DNA of 64,000 nucleotides, taken from GWA1-54-12 sp964489845. GTDB lineage: Bacteria > Patescibacteriota > Minisyncoccia > UBA6257 > GWB1-50-10. A model generated the notes under the pieces. That model was not told where the DNA came from. It made no database searches and saw nothing but the letters and a program-made list of their open reading frames with translations. Shown in pieces: positions 33,215 to 42,010 of the stretch. Each line of letters opens with the position of its first letter. The stretch's first letter is position 1. The position numbers were made by a program, and so were the translations under genes. The DNA is taken from the NCBI GenBank assembly GCA_964489845.1, contig CAZAZV010000001.1, forward strand, positions 4,591 to 68,590, written 5' to 3'.

Positions 33215-35143
33215 CTACACGTCAAGATTTTGCACCGATTTCGCGTGCGCTTGGATAAAGCGCTTCCGCGGCTCAACTTCATCACCCATCAACGTGTCGA
33301 AGAGCGTGTCGGCCGCTTCGGCATCCTCGATTGCGACGCGCTTCAACAAGCGATGTGCCGGATCCATCGTCGTTTCCCACAGCTGCTCCGGATTCATCTC
33401 GCCGAGACCCTTGTACCGCTGGATACTCGCATCCTCACCGAACGTTTTCACAAGCTTATCGCGCTCGTCGTCGGTGTACGCGTACTCGAATTGCTTCCCC
33501 TTCTGCACGCGGTACAGCGGCGGCTGGGCGATGTACAAGTGTCCGCTCTCGATAACGGGGAGGAAGTAGCGGAAAAAGAGCGTGAGGAGCAGCGTCCGGA
33601 TGTGCGCGCCGTCGGTGTCGGCATCGGTCATGATAATCACCTTGTGGTACCGGAGCTTCGAAACGTCAAAGTTCTCGGCGATCGCCGTGCCGAGCGCGAT
33701 GATAAGCGATTTGATTTCGTTGTTCTTCAGCATCCGGTCGATGCGCGATTTCTCGATGTTCAAAATTTTCCCTCGCAGGGGCAGGATCGCCTGCGTCCGC
33801 CGGTCGCGTCCGCTCTTCGCGCTCCCGCCGGCGCTGTCGCCCTCCACGATAAACAGTTCGGATTCTTCCGCCTTGCGCGACACGCAATCGGCAAGTTTGC
33901 CCGGCAAGGACAATCCCTCAAGCGCACCTTTCCGCAAAACGGTTTCCTTCGCCGCCTTTGCCGCCCGCCGCGCCTTTGCCGCAAGCAGGTTTTTTTCGAT
34001 AATACGCCGCGCATCCTGTGCGTGCGCCTCGAGATACTCCATGAGCGCCTCGTTCACCACCGTTTCCACCGCCCGCCGCGCTTCCGGATTCCCCAGACGC
34101 GCCTTGGTTTGCCCCTCGAACTGCGGCTCGCGCAGCTTCACTGAAACGGCGGCGACAAGCCCTTCCCGCACGTCATCGCCGCTCAAGTTCTCGTCCTTGT
34201 CCTTCACGAATTCCGCCTTCCGCGCGTAGTCGTTCAGCGTCCGCGTAATCGCCGAGCGGAAACCGGTGAGGTGCGTGCCGCCGTCGGGAGTGTAAATGTT
34301 GTTCGCGAATGCCATCTCTTGGCTCTCGACGTCATCCGTATACACGAACGCGACTTCCACTTCGACACCCGTCTCCTGGTGCTCCCCGTGTACGTAGAAC
34401 AGCGTGTCCTGCAGCTTCGTCGCGTCTTGAGCGAGATATTCGAGGTACGACGCAAGGCCGCCTTCGAAGTAGAAACCGTACGAAACCGGCGTCTCGGCGC
34501 GCTCGTCGCGCACGTCGATGTGCACTCCTTTCGTGAGGTACGCCTGCTGACGCAGGTGATTCACGATTTTCTTGTAGTCGAAAGTCGTCGAGGAAAAAAT
34601 CGTATTGTCGGGCGTGAACGTCACCGAGGTACCGGTGTGCCCGCAGGCGCCCACCTTCTTCACGGCGGCGACGGGAACGCCGCGCTTGTACTCTTGTGCG
34701 TATCGATTGCCGTCACGGCACACTTCGATGCGCAGCTCCGTCGACAGCGCGTTCACCACCGACACGCCGACGCCGTGGAGGCCGCCGGCAACCTTGTACG
34801 ACTCGCCGCCGAATTTGCCGCCGGCGTGGAGCGTCGTCATGACGGTTTCCAAAGCCGACTTGCCGCTCTGCTTGTGCTTCTCGACCGGGATACCGCGCCC
34901 GTCATCCGTGACGCGTACCCAATCGTCCGGCAGGAGCGTGACGGAAATCGTCTTGGCGTATCCAGCCATCGCTTCATCGATGCTGTTGTCGATGACTTCC
35001 CACACGAGGTGGTGCAACCCCTCCGTACCCGTCGTGCCGATATACATCCCCGGCCGTTTTCTGACCGGCTCAAGCCCTTCCAATATGTAAATATCCTCGG
35101 CGGTGTAGTGGTTGTCCGAAGTTTTCTTGGGTTTCTCTTTCAT
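33215..35143 (-). CDS. gyrB: DNA gyrase subunit B
   Basis: GyrB provides the ATPase of gyrase. The 642-residue protein (ATG 35143) has the GHKL motifs (EVIDNSIDEAMAG, TDDGRGIPV, GGLHGVG), the TOPRIM EGDSAGGSAK and DADTDGAHIRTLLLT, and the C-terminal YKGLGEMNPEQLWETTMDP. It is the type without the insertion of E. coli GyrB. No gyrA is in the window. Confidence 0.97.
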   Translation of the reverse strand: MKEKPKKTSDNHYTAEDIYILEGLEPVRKRPGMYIGTTGTEGLHHLVWEVIDNSIDEAMAGYAKTISVTLLPDDWVRVTDDGRGIPVEKHKQSGKSALETVMTTLHAGGKFGGESYKVAGGLHGVGVSVVNALSTELRIEVCRDGNRYAQEYKRGVPVAAVKKVGACGHTGTSVTFTPDNTIFSSTTFDYKKIVNHLRQQAYLTKGVHIDVRDERAETPVSYGFYFEGGLASYLEYLAQDATKLQDTLFYVHGEHQETGVEVEVAFVYTDDVESQEMAFANNIYTPDGGTHLTGFRSAITRTLNDYARKAEFVKDKDENLSGDDVREGLVAAVSVKLREPQFEGQTKARLGNPEARRAVETVVNEALMEYLEAHAQDARRIIEKNLLAAKARRAAKAAKETVLRKGALEGLSLPGKLADCVSRKAEESELFIVEGDSAGGSAKSGRDRRTQAILPLRGKILNIEKSRIDRMLKNNEIKSLIIALGTAIAENFDVSKLRYHKVIIMTDADTDGAHIRTLLLTLFFRYFLPVIESGHLYIAQPPLYRVQKGKQFEYAYTDDERDKLVKTFGEDASIQRYKGLGEMNPEQLWETTMDPAHRLLKRVAIEDAEAADTLFDTLMGDEVEPRKRFIQAHAKSVQNLDV

Positions 35144-35233
35144 GGCCGTCAATCAACACGGCATCCCGCCGGGGCGGGACACCACATACCTCTAGTGTAC
35201 CGCAAAACAACCCCACGGTCTACTTCAAAAAAC

Positions 35234-35262
35234 TTGACCACCGAGCCCGTAAATGCCACAAT
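35234..35262 (+). promoter_or_regulatory. Predicted promoter of rpmE; start point falls at the 5' end of the leader element
   Basis: TTGACC (35234-35239), a 17-nt spacer and CACAAT (35257-35262). The expected start at about 35269 lies 2-4 nt before the structured leader 35272-35406, so the RNA would begin with the element. Confidence 0.6.
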
Positions 35263-35271
35263 GAACCCGTT

Positions 35272-35406
35272 ATACCCAGTAATACAACTTCGACCAGCTG
35301 AAGCTGGGACTGGGAAAACACGCCATATAAAGGTTAGAAACGCAAAGCTTTAAACTGACTTCAAAAGTTTTCCGAGAGGAAAGTCGAAGTTAATATACTT
35401 GGGTAT
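35272..35406 (+). promoter_or_regulatory. Structured leader element 1 (candidate cis-regulatory RNA) of rpmE
   Basis: The 135-nt element has a closing helix (ATACCCAG 35272-35279 with TTGGGTAT 35399-35406), a 9-bp helix (AACTTCGAC 35286-35294 with GTCGAAGTT 35383-35391), a UGAA-capped hairpin directly on the 5' strand (35295-35306) and a GAGA (GNRA) hairpin directly on the 3' strand (35369-35382). A 62-nt core holds AAAGGTTA and AACGC. CCCAGT (35275-35280) can also pair with ACTGGG (35309-35314), which would break the closing helix. The rpmE ATG begins inside the closing helix. The same design occurs before dnaB at 46100-46230. The ligand or signal is unknown. Confidence 0.75.
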
Positions 35407-35659
35407 GAAAGACAAGATACATCCGAAATACTACGAGCAGGCGACGATCACCTGCGCGTGCGGGAACGTGCTGACCGTCGGCGCCACGAAGGAAAAGATG
35501 GAAATCGAAGTGTGCGGCAACTGCCACCCGTTCTACACCGGCAAGAAACAGCTCATCGACACCGCCGGGCGGGCGGAGAAGTTCAAGACGCGGCAGGCGA
35601 AGGCGAAAGCAAAGCCGATAAAGAAGGGTCGGGTAACTAAAAGGGCAAAGAAGAGTTAA
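35405..35659 (+). CDS. rpmE: 50S ribosomal protein L31
   Basis: The 84-residue protein begins MKDKIHPKYYEQATITCACGN and has Cys residues in C-A-C and CGNCHPF, the zinc-containing C+ type of L31, then a Lys/Ala-rich basic tail longer than in most bacteria. The ATG at 35405 is the only good start; a TTG at 35399 lies inside the leader helix. There is no normal Shine-Dalgarno next to the start: the nearest purine-rich piece, GAGAGGAAA, is part of the GNRA hairpin of the leader element, about 25 nt away. Confidence 0.93.
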   Translation: MKDKIHPKYYEQATITCACGNVLTVGATKEKMEIEVCGNCHPFYTGKKQLIDTAGRAEKFKTRQAKAKAKPIKKGRVTKRAKKS

Positions 35660-35695
35660 CGTTTCATTTTGCGCTTTACATTTTGCGCTTGAAAT

Positions 35696-36349
35696 ATGTC
35701 CATCACGCTCACAGCCCAAAAACGGGACCTGCTCGGTAAAAAGGTGAGGCAGCTCCGCAAGAACGGACTCATCCCCGCCGAGCTCTTCGGACCGAAAACG
35801 AAGAATCAGCACCTCTCCGTCCCGGAGAAGGAATTCAGTCGCGCATTCAAGGAAGCCGGCACGAACACCGTCGTCGACATTGCGATAGAGGGAGAGAAAG
35901 AACCAGTCTCCGTCTTCATCTACGACGTGCAAACGGACACTATCACGAAGCGTCCGCTCCACATCGACCTGTACCAGGTCCGCAAAGACGTGAAATCGCA
36001 CGCGACAGTCCCGCTCGTATTCATCGGCACGGCCCCCATTGAGAAGAAGGATTGCATCGTAGTCCACGTCGTCGACGAGCTCGTGGTTGAGGCGTTCCCC
36101 CAGGATATGCCGCACGAGATAACCGTCGACGTATCGTTGCTGCAAAACGAAGGCGACGTCATTACCCTGAAGGACCTCAAGCTTCCGAAACACATCGATA
36201 TCGACGCAGAACCTGACCTTGTCATCGTGACGACCGAAGCGAAGCGGGCTGAAGAAAAAGCAGAAGCCCCGGCGACGGAAACGGAAGCGACCGCCACAGC
36301 GGAGACCGCGAAGGAAACTTCGGCGGAAGAAGACGAATCCGGCGACTAA
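35696..36349 (+). CDS. rplY: 50S ribosomal protein L25/general stress protein Ctc
   Basis: The 217-residue protein has the 5S rRNA-binding L25 domain (RDLLGKKVRQLRKNGLIPAELFG, in part) and the TL5-type C-terminal beta domain (LVVEAFPQDMPHEI, ITLKDLKLPKHIDID), so it is of the Ctc type. The tail is Glu/Ala/Thr-rich. Upstream the 11-bp ATTTTGCGCTT occurs twice in tandem spacing (35665-35690), which may be promoter or operator sequence. prfA follows after 3 bp. Confidence 0.93.
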   Translation: MSITLTAQKRDLLGKKVRQLRKNGLIPAELFGPKTKNQHLSVPEKEFSRAFKEAGTNTVVDIAIEGEKEPVSVFIYDVQTDTITKRPLHIDLYQVRKDVKSHATVPLVFIGTAPIEKKDCIVVHVVDELVVEAFPQDMPHEITVDVSLLQNEGDVITLKDLKLPKHIDIDAEPDLVIVTTEAKRAEEKAEAPATETEATATAETAKETSAEEDESGD

Positions 36350-36352
36350 GGC

Positions 36353-37087
36353 ATGTCCTCACCTATCAATAAAATCGTGCTGGAGGTCCGTGCCGGCACG
36401 GGCGGCGAAGAAGCTGCGCTCTTTGCGGCGGACCTCGTCCGCATGTACGAGAAATACGCCGCTTCCAAGGGCTGGGTATTCGAAAAACGGGATGCCTCTT
36501 TGAGCGAGGAGGGTGGCTACAAAACCTTCATCGCGGAGGTGAGGGGGCAGGGCGTGTACGACGCGCTCCGCTTCGAGTCGGGCGTCCACCGGGTACAGCG
36601 GGTTCCCAAAACGGAGGCGAGCGGCAGGATTCACACCTCGACCGCTTCCATCGCCGTCTTGCCGATTGTCCCCCAGGAAGAACTGCAGCTCAATCCGTCG
36701 GATGTGGAAATGACATTCGCCCGCTCGTCGGGTCCCGGCGGGCAGAACGCGAACAAAGTTGAAACCTCCGTCCGCCTCGTGCACAAGCCGACGGGAATCG
36801 TCGTCTCATCGCAAGCGGAGCGCTCGCAGGCGCGCAACCGCGAGCGGGCAATGGAAATGCTCCGCGCGAAACTGTACGAAATGCGCGAAGCGGAGCGTCA
36901 GGCGGAAATCGGCTCGACACGCAAGGAACAAATCGGGAGCGGTGAACGAGCCGAAAAAATACGGACGTATAATTTCCCGCAAAACCGCATCACCGACCAC
37001 CGCATCGGGAAAAAATGGCAGCAGCTCGACCGGATCATGAACGGGGACCTGGACCTCGTCGTCCGCGCATTTTCTCAAAGAGCGTAG
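36353..37087 (+). CDS. prfA: Peptide chain release factor 1, short form without N-terminal domain
   Basis: The 244-residue protein begins at the central RF1 domain (VLEVRAGTGGEEAALFAADL) and has the codon-reading region HRVQRVPKTEASGRIH with the PxT tripeptide as PKT, and the GGQ loop SSGPGGQNANKVET. About 110 N-terminal residues found in E. coli RF1 (domain 1, contact with PrmC and ribosome) are missing, and the gene starts 3 bp after rplY, so no lost piece is hidden upstream. It should still end translation at UAA/UAG. The stop codon lies in the first unit of a tandem repeat. Confidence 0.88.
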   Translation: MSSPINKIVLEVRAGTGGEEAALFAADLVRMYEKYAASKGWVFEKRDASLSEEGGYKTFIAEVRGQGVYDALRFESGVHRVQRVPKTEASGRIHTSTASIAVLPIVPQEELQLNPSDVEMTFARSSGPGGQNANKVETSVRLVHKPTGIVVSSQAERSQARNRERAMEMLRAKLYEMREAERQAEIGSTRKEQIGSGERAEKIRTYNFPQNRITDHRIGKKWQQLDRIMNGDLDLVVRAFSQRA

Positions 37088-37317
37088 CGATTTGGAAGAA
37101 AATGCAGCGTCCCGAGCGAAGCCGAGGGGCTACCTTTCTCAAAGAGCGTAGCGATTTGGAAGAAAATGCAGCGTCCCGAGCGAAGCCGANNNNNNNNNNN
37201 NNNNNNNNNNNNNNNNNNNNNNNNNNNNNNNNNNNNNNNNNNNNNNNNNNNNNNNNNNNNNNNNNNNNNNNNNNNNNNNNNNNNNNNNNGGGGCTGCCAT
37301 GCTCAAAGAGCGTAGCG
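37071..37317. repeat. 64-bp tandem repeat, broken by an assembly gap
   Basis: The unit starts TTTCTCAAAGAGCGTAGCG and is present at 37071 and 37135 with a 64-bp period; a third partial copy (CTCAAAGAGCGTAGCG) follows the gap near 37302. It has GAGCGAAGCCGAGGGGCT, typical of intergenic junk repeats. It begins in the last codons of prfA. Confidence 0.75.
37190..37289. other. Assembly gap of 100 N
   Basis: Exactly 100 unknown bases, placed inside a tandem repeat. The true number of repeat units and true length are unknown. Confidence 0.99.
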
Positions 37318-37319
37318 AC

Positions 37320-38801
37320 TCAGTCTCCGCTTTTCTCCAAAACCGCGATATCGCTTTCGAATTTGTCGGCTTGCTGCACCACTGCGTCGCCATACCAGAA
37401 ACGGTACGTCCACCAGCTTGAGCCGGCGTAGTACATCGCCGCGGCGCACCGCTCCTGCAGCTCCTGCTTCGGGAGCAAATAGCTGTACTGCGTGCCGTAG
37501 TTGACACAACTCGCGGAGTTATAGAGGTCCCGGAGAAAAAGCGCCGTCGCGGCGAAAGCGTCGGAGTTCGTCCACGGATTCGACGGCTTGTTGCCGGTAA
37601 TCACCCCAATATCGTCGTCTGCGGGACTGTACACCCATTGGCCGCTCTTGCCGCTATACCCGCCGTAGAGTGCCCACGTTGACGGAATGAACTGCGCCGG
37701 ACCCATCGCGCCGCCGTACGTGCCATGCGCATTGGGGCACGAAACCTTCGCGACTTCAGAGTTCGGGTCGATATGCAGCGTCGAGAGAATGGCGAGGAAA
37801 ACCGGGGTGTCCCGCTTCGGGTTCATCGCGGTCTGATACGTACACTGACCAACGTTTTTCCCCAAAAGCGACTCTCGGTCGAGGATCGCGAGGATAAATG
37901 CGGCGCGCACACCGGTCGCACCCGATGCCAATTTTGCAAGTTGATACGCATCCGCGAACGACATCTGCCCGCCGCCGATAAGCTGGAAGATTCTGCTCCG
38001 GATTTGCGTCGCCGTCTCCTGCGTCTTCGCGAGGAGCGCCTGGTACTTCGATTCCTGCCCCCGCGTCTCGGCAAGGAGCGTTTGCTTGCCGGACACCGTG
38101 CTCGCGAGTACCGATTTGCGGTTTTGCTGAATCGTCTGCAAATTCACGACGTCCCCGCGCTCCGTATTCAGTTGGTCCTGTTGGGTCAGGAGCTGCTCGC
38201 GCAGCTTCGTGATATCGGCAAGCGACTGCTGGACACTCGCCTGTAGGAACGTGATGTTGTTGAGCGCCCCGAAGAAATCGGAAAGCCTCTTGTTTTGCAG
38301 GAGAATGGTAAGCAAACTTGTCCGATCCGATTCGTATATCTGCTCCACCGCCGCCGCGAGCGCCTGCTTCTGCTGGTCTATCTCGTTCTGCGTCTGGTTG
38401 ATTGAAAGTTGGGTTTGGTAGATCTCGTCGTCAACTTTCTGGAGCGAGAGCTGTACCGCTTTGATTTGCAGATTGAGCTGGCTAATCTGCGCATTGACCT
38501 GCGCTATCTCGTTCTTGAGCGTCTTCCCCTGGCTCTGATACTGGTCAATGACTTTCTGCTGCTCCGCCATTTGCTGCTCGAGGTCGGCAAGTTGCTGTTC
38601 GAGCTGCTGGCGCTGCTCCGCGATGGTCGCCGGAGTCGACGAAGCATCGACCGCCGTCGGACTTGCAGTCGCATCCGCCGTACTCGATGCGACGCCCTGA
38701 GCGAAAACAGGAACAGCGGAAAAAACAAAAAGGAGCGCCAACGCCGTTGCGCCGTAGATACGACTCCTGCGTTTTGAGTTCTGAATCAAGGTACTACCCA
38801 T
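37320..38801 (-). CDS. Secreted coiled-coil protein with lytic transglycosylase domain
   Basis: The 493-residue protein has a signal peptide (residues about 12-35, ending VPVFAQ), a long Gln-rich coiled coil (about 55-270) like that of EnvC/PcsB-type factors, and a C-terminal domain with LAILDRESLLGKNVGQC, YGGAMGPAQFIPSTWALYG and a late AAAMYYAGSSWW, the MltB/SLT_2 type lytic transglycosylase fold with catalytic Glu in DRES. It is expected to cleave peptidoglycan at the cell surface, under control of the coiled coil. Its start overlaps the aldolase stop by 16 bp. Confidence 0.82.
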   Translation of the reverse strand: MGSTLIQNSKRRSRIYGATALALLFVFSAVPVFAQGVASSTADATASPTAVDASSTPATIAEQRQQLEQQLADLEQQMAEQQKVIDQYQSQGKTLKNEIAQVNAQISQLNLQIKAVQLSLQKVDDEIYQTQLSINQTQNEIDQQKQALAAAVEQIYESDRTSLLTILLQNKRLSDFFGALNNITFLQASVQQSLADITKLREQLLTQQDQLNTERGDVVNLQTIQQNRKSVLASTVSGKQTLLAETRGQESKYQALLAKTQETATQIRSRIFQLIGGGQMSFADAYQLAKLASGATGVRAAFILAILDRESLLGKNVGQCTYQTAMNPKRDTPVFLAILSTLHIDPNSEVAKVSCPNAHGTYGGAMGPAQFIPSTWALYGGYSGKSGQWVYSPADDDIGVITGNKPSNPWTNSDAFAATALFLRDLYNSASCVNYGTQYSYLLPKQELQERCAAAMYYAGSSWWTYRFWYGDAVVQQADKFESDIAVLEKSGD

Positions 38802-39637
38802 CCAAAAAGTCCGAGTTTTTTTTCGATGAGTTCCTCGAGCGCCGCAAGCACTCCCCGCATCAATTTGTACGGCGCGAGTTCCTCTTTGTTCTCCCGGAAA
38901 GCCGCCTCAAGCCCGCTCCGCCAAGCGAGCCGCAAGTCGCTCGAGATATGCACGACGCTCATGCCCGCCGCGACCGCCGCCCGCACATCGTCGTCCGCGA
39001 TGCCGCTGCCTCCGTGAAGCACCAAGGGTACGGGAACCGCCGCGTGCAACGTTTCAATGCGCCCGATGGCGAGTTTGGGGTTACCGATTCCCTTGATAAT
39101 GCCGTGTATATTCCCCACCGCTGGCGCGAGCGCGTCGACGCCTGTTTCTTCGACGAACCGCCGCGCATCTTCAGGGGTTGGCATATACCGCTCATCGACG
39201 ATTGCCCCTTCGGGAATCGCGTCAACAAGTTCCGATGACGTACCGATGTATCCGAGCTCCCCCTCCATCACAACATCGGGCTTTATCTGCTTCGCGACCG
39301 CAACCGCTTCCTTCGTCAGGCGGATGTTTTCTTCGAGCGGCTTCCCTGCCGCATCGAAAATAATCATATCGTAGCCCGCTTCCGCCGCGGCGCGGACGTT
39401 CTCCACGCTCCTTGTGTGGTCAGCGTTCAGAAACAGGGAATAGGTTTTCACGAGCGCGACCGCCTGCGGCAAGCCGATGTGCTCCCGCTCTCCCTCCGAT
39501 GTGCCGATGATGCTCGGTGCGCCGCACCGCGCGGCGGCGGCTGCAATTGCCTTCAGCATATCGGAATTCGCAATATTGAAATGCCCGACCGCCTTATGTT
39601 CCCGCTCCGCGCGGCGTATGGTATCAAGGAGTCCCAT
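38786..39637 (-). CDS. Class II fructose-bisphosphate (ketose-bisphosphate) aldolase
   Basis: The 283-residue protein has FNIANSDMLKAI (the FN(V/I) entry motif), NADHTRSVE (zinc His), VVMEGELGYIG (Glu ligand), VGNIHG and VLHGGSGIADDD, the class II aldolase signatures. It cleaves or makes a ketose 1,6-bisphosphate in glycolysis or in related sugar pathways; the Tag/Fba subtype is not clear. With gap and transketolase it gives part of central carbon metabolism. Starts at 39637; no Shine-Dalgarno is obvious. Confidence 0.9.
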   Translation of the reverse strand: MGLLDTIRRAEREHKAVGHFNIANSDMLKAIAAAAARCGAPSIIGTSEGEREHIGLPQAVALVKTYSLFLNADHTRSVENVRAAAEAGYDMIIFDAAGKPLEENIRLTKEAVAVAKQIKPDVVMEGELGYIGTSSELVDAIPEGAIVDERYMPTPEDARRFVEETGVDALAPAVGNIHGIIKGIGNPKLAIGRIETLHAAVPVPLVLHGGSGIADDDVRAAVAAGMSVVHISSDLRLAWRSGLEAAFRENKEELAPYKLMRGVLAALEELIEKKLGLFGWVVP

Positions 39638-39752
39638 TACCTACAGTGTAACGGGAAACGAGAGAAATGTTAATTACTGCACGAAAGAACTGGCTTACGG
39701 TTGGTCCCCCCGACATGCAGGGTGCCGGAAATAGAGACGCCTCTCGCAGGAG

Positions 39753-40988
39753 TCAGATTTCGAAATATCCCCGGAGGAGATGCTCTTTCATGCGCCGCTC
39801 GAGCTCTTCGATGCCGAAATACGAAATAAACATCTGGTTCCAGAGCGCTTCCTGCTGGTGATAGAGATATTTCACGAGCTGCTTCTCCATAACCAAACTC
39901 ATCACCGCATCCACGAGGTCGAAACTCACCAAGAGCTCGCTCCCCGTCTCGTCTTTGAAATAATTGCCGACCCACCCCAGATTTTGCCAGAAAGCAATGT
40001 CGGTGCTGTCGAATGACGCAAGGAGCTTTTCGGCACGGAGCCAGTGATAGGCCTCGGGATTCACGCGCGGAACGAAAAGCCGCCAGTCGTACGGGTCGTC
40101 TTTCGCGAGATACCGCTGGACGACGAGCCAGAGCGACTGCTCTCCCAGCTCGAACTGTTTGTCGGGCACGTCGCCCCGGAGGAGCGAGATGAGGTCCTGC
40201 GAGAAACGTTCCGAGGCGGAAGCGCGCGCTTTGAATAAGCTCGCGTAAAACGGAATTTCGTTCAGGTAATGGAGAGTGAGCGCGACCATGCGCAATAATT
40301 CTCCCGATATGCCGAGCATAATCGGAATGACGAAAATGACACCGAGTTCCTTGAGGTGCGAAATGTTGTGCCACTTCGCCTGCACGAAACGCCGGGATTC
40401 CTCGTTCCACTTCGTGTCGAGTACCCGCACCGAAACGTCACGCTCTTCGAAATCGTCGGGCGTGAGTTCCTGATAGAGCGGCAGGAATTTCGTGTTCATC
40501 CACTCGCGGCTCTCGATGAAACGAAGTGTACAGTACAGCTCGAACAAATCCTCTTGCTTCAGAAGTTCGTCCACGGACGAAGCTTTCGCGTACGCCATCA
40601 CGCGTTCCGGCGGCGCCTTGCGGAGCAGGTCCGCCGCTCGCTCCGGTTTCAGGAAAAACCCCCGCGGCATATCGACTCGCTTCCGTATATCAAGGACGAC
40701 ACGCTCGGCGTCCTCGCGCCGAGAGACATTCGGGTTTCCCCACAACGTCGCGAGGTGCCGGTCGTCGGCATTAACTTTCGACAAAAGCGCGCGATACACA
40801 TCTCCCGCGAGCGCGGTCCGCGTGAGCCCGAATGTTCGGAGGGCCGCCTCAAGGCGCGTCTCATTCTCGGTGGCGAGCGCGTCGAGCACTCCCCGCTTGC
40901 CGGAAACCACACTCAAGCGCTCGTCGAGCGTGCGGAGATCATCCTCGTCTGTGTGCAGAATTCGCGCGATAATTTCCAAACCGTTCAT
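39753..40988 (-). CDS. Hypothetical cytoplasmic/membrane-associated protein, 411 residues
   Basis: No family is recognised. The protein begins MNGLEIIARILHTDEDDLR and is largely helical and charged. A hydrophobic segment GVIFVIPIMLGISGELLRMV at about residues 234-253 may be one membrane helix. It ends RRMKEHLLRGYFEI. It is on the same strand as the sugar kinase and transketolase C half with 10 bp before it, so likely in their operon. The 115 bp after its stop hold nothing that I can name. Confidence 0.65.
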   Translation of the reverse strand: MNGLEIIARILHTDEDDLRTLDERLSVVSGKRGVLDALATENETRLEAALRTFGLTRTALAGDVYRALLSKVNADDRHLATLWGNPNVSRREDAERVVLDIRKRVDMPRGFFLKPERAADLLRKAPPERVMAYAKASSVDELLKQEDLFELYCTLRFIESREWMNTKFLPLYQELTPDDFEERDVSVRVLDTKWNEESRRFVQAKWHNISHLKELGVIFVIPIMLGISGELLRMVALTLHYLNEIPFYASLFKARASASERFSQDLISLLRGDVPDKQFELGEQSLWLVVQRYLAKDDPYDWRLFVPRVNPEAYHWLRAEKLLASFDSTDIAFWQNLGWVGNYFKDETGSELLVSFDLVDAVMSLVMEKQLVKYLYHQQEALWNQMFISYFGIEELERRMKEHLLRGYFEI

Positions 40989-40998
40989 ATTTGAAAAG

Positions 40999-42009
40999 TT
41001 ACACGAGCGGCTCTATATCCAAATCGAGATAGCGGAACCGCTCTTTCCGCAACGCTCCCTTCCGGAGCGCCGATTCCGTCGCGCCGATTGACTCCACGAC
41101 GGACGCCGCATTCGCCGAAGCGAGTTTCAGAGCGTACCCAAGGTCATTTTTTTCCATAAGCCCCGCGACGAGTCCTGCGCCGAATGCGTCGCCCGCTCCC
41201 GTCCGGTCAACGACGCTACGGTTGGGGTAAATACCCGCGCGGTACAGATAGCTCCCGTCCGAAAGCACGGCACCGTCTTTCCCCCGCGTCATGACAGCGA
41301 CGCCCGAGATGAGCTTATCGAGTTTGCGGAACAAGGCGTGTTCCTTGCTGTAGTCCACTCCCGTGAGGTACGACGCCTCTTCCTGGTTCATGCTCACCAC
41401 GTCGCATTGGTCGAAAAGCGGCTTTAACTTCTGCGCGCCGAGCTCAAGATAAAAACGGGAAGGATTCAGCGCCACCCTCGCCCCGCGCCGCTTGAGCGTC
41501 GTCACGGCCTCGGATATAACCGTGAACGGAATGTTGCTCGGAGCGATGTATGCCCACCGCGCGCGGAGCGTCGGGAGCCGCAGGTCGCGAGCCGTCAGAT
41601 ATTCGCTCGCGCCGCGGTGGACGAGAACCGTCCGCTCTCCTCCGGGCGTGAGAATGACGGTTGAGTACCCCGTCGCGCGTTCCCGGTCCACGGCGGGGAG
41701 TGCGTACACGCCCTCTTCCTTCAGGCGCTTCACGACTTCTTTCCCGTTCACGTCGTCGCCAATTTTGACAATCGCGCCGGTGCGGAATCCCTGCCGCGCG
41801 AAACTCACGGCGGCATTGACCGCCCCGCCGCCGACCGTTTCCACAAACGTCTCAATTTCCAGCTTCGCTCCGAGCGCGAAACATTCTGCTTCGCCGGTGA
41901 CAAAACCGAGCGTCTTCAGGTGCTTCGGGTCCGTGAGGCGCTTCACGCCGTCCGTGCGCAAGAACACATCGCGCGTGGCAGTACCTATGGTTACGACATC
42001 GTAAGACAT
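40999..42009 (-). CDS. PfkB-family carbohydrate kinase
   Basis: The 336-residue protein has GGGAVNAAVSFARQG near the N-terminus (sugar-binding motif) and DRTGAGDAFGAGLVAGL near the C-terminus, the PfkB signature 2 with the catalytic Asp. It phosphorylates a sugar or nucleoside; ribokinase, fructokinase or adenosine kinase activity are all possible. It is next to the transketolase C half (1-bp gap), which suggests a pentose substrate. Confidence 0.88.
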   Translation of the reverse strand: MSYDVVTIGTATRDVFLRTDGVKRLTDPKHLKTLGFVTGEAECFALGAKLEIETFVETVGGGAVNAAVSFARQGFRTGAIVKIGDDVNGKEVVKRLKEEGVYALPAVDRERATGYSTVILTPGGERTVLVHRGASEYLTARDLRLPTLRARWAYIAPSNIPFTVISEAVTTLKRRGARVALNPSRFYLELGAQKLKPLFDQCDVVSMNQEEASYLTGVDYSKEHALFRKLDKLISGVAVMTRGKDGAVLSDGSYLYRAGIYPNRSVVDRTGAGDAFGAGLVAGLMEKNDLGYALKLASANAASVVESIGATESALRKGALRKERFRYLDLDIEPLV

Positions 42010-42010
42010 A

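Noticed and set aside
37071..37320. Possible CRISPR array
   Set aside because: The repeated unit is a 64-bp tandem repeat without unique spacers, and no cas genes are near. The nuclease at 42988 looks Cas4-like only by superfamily.
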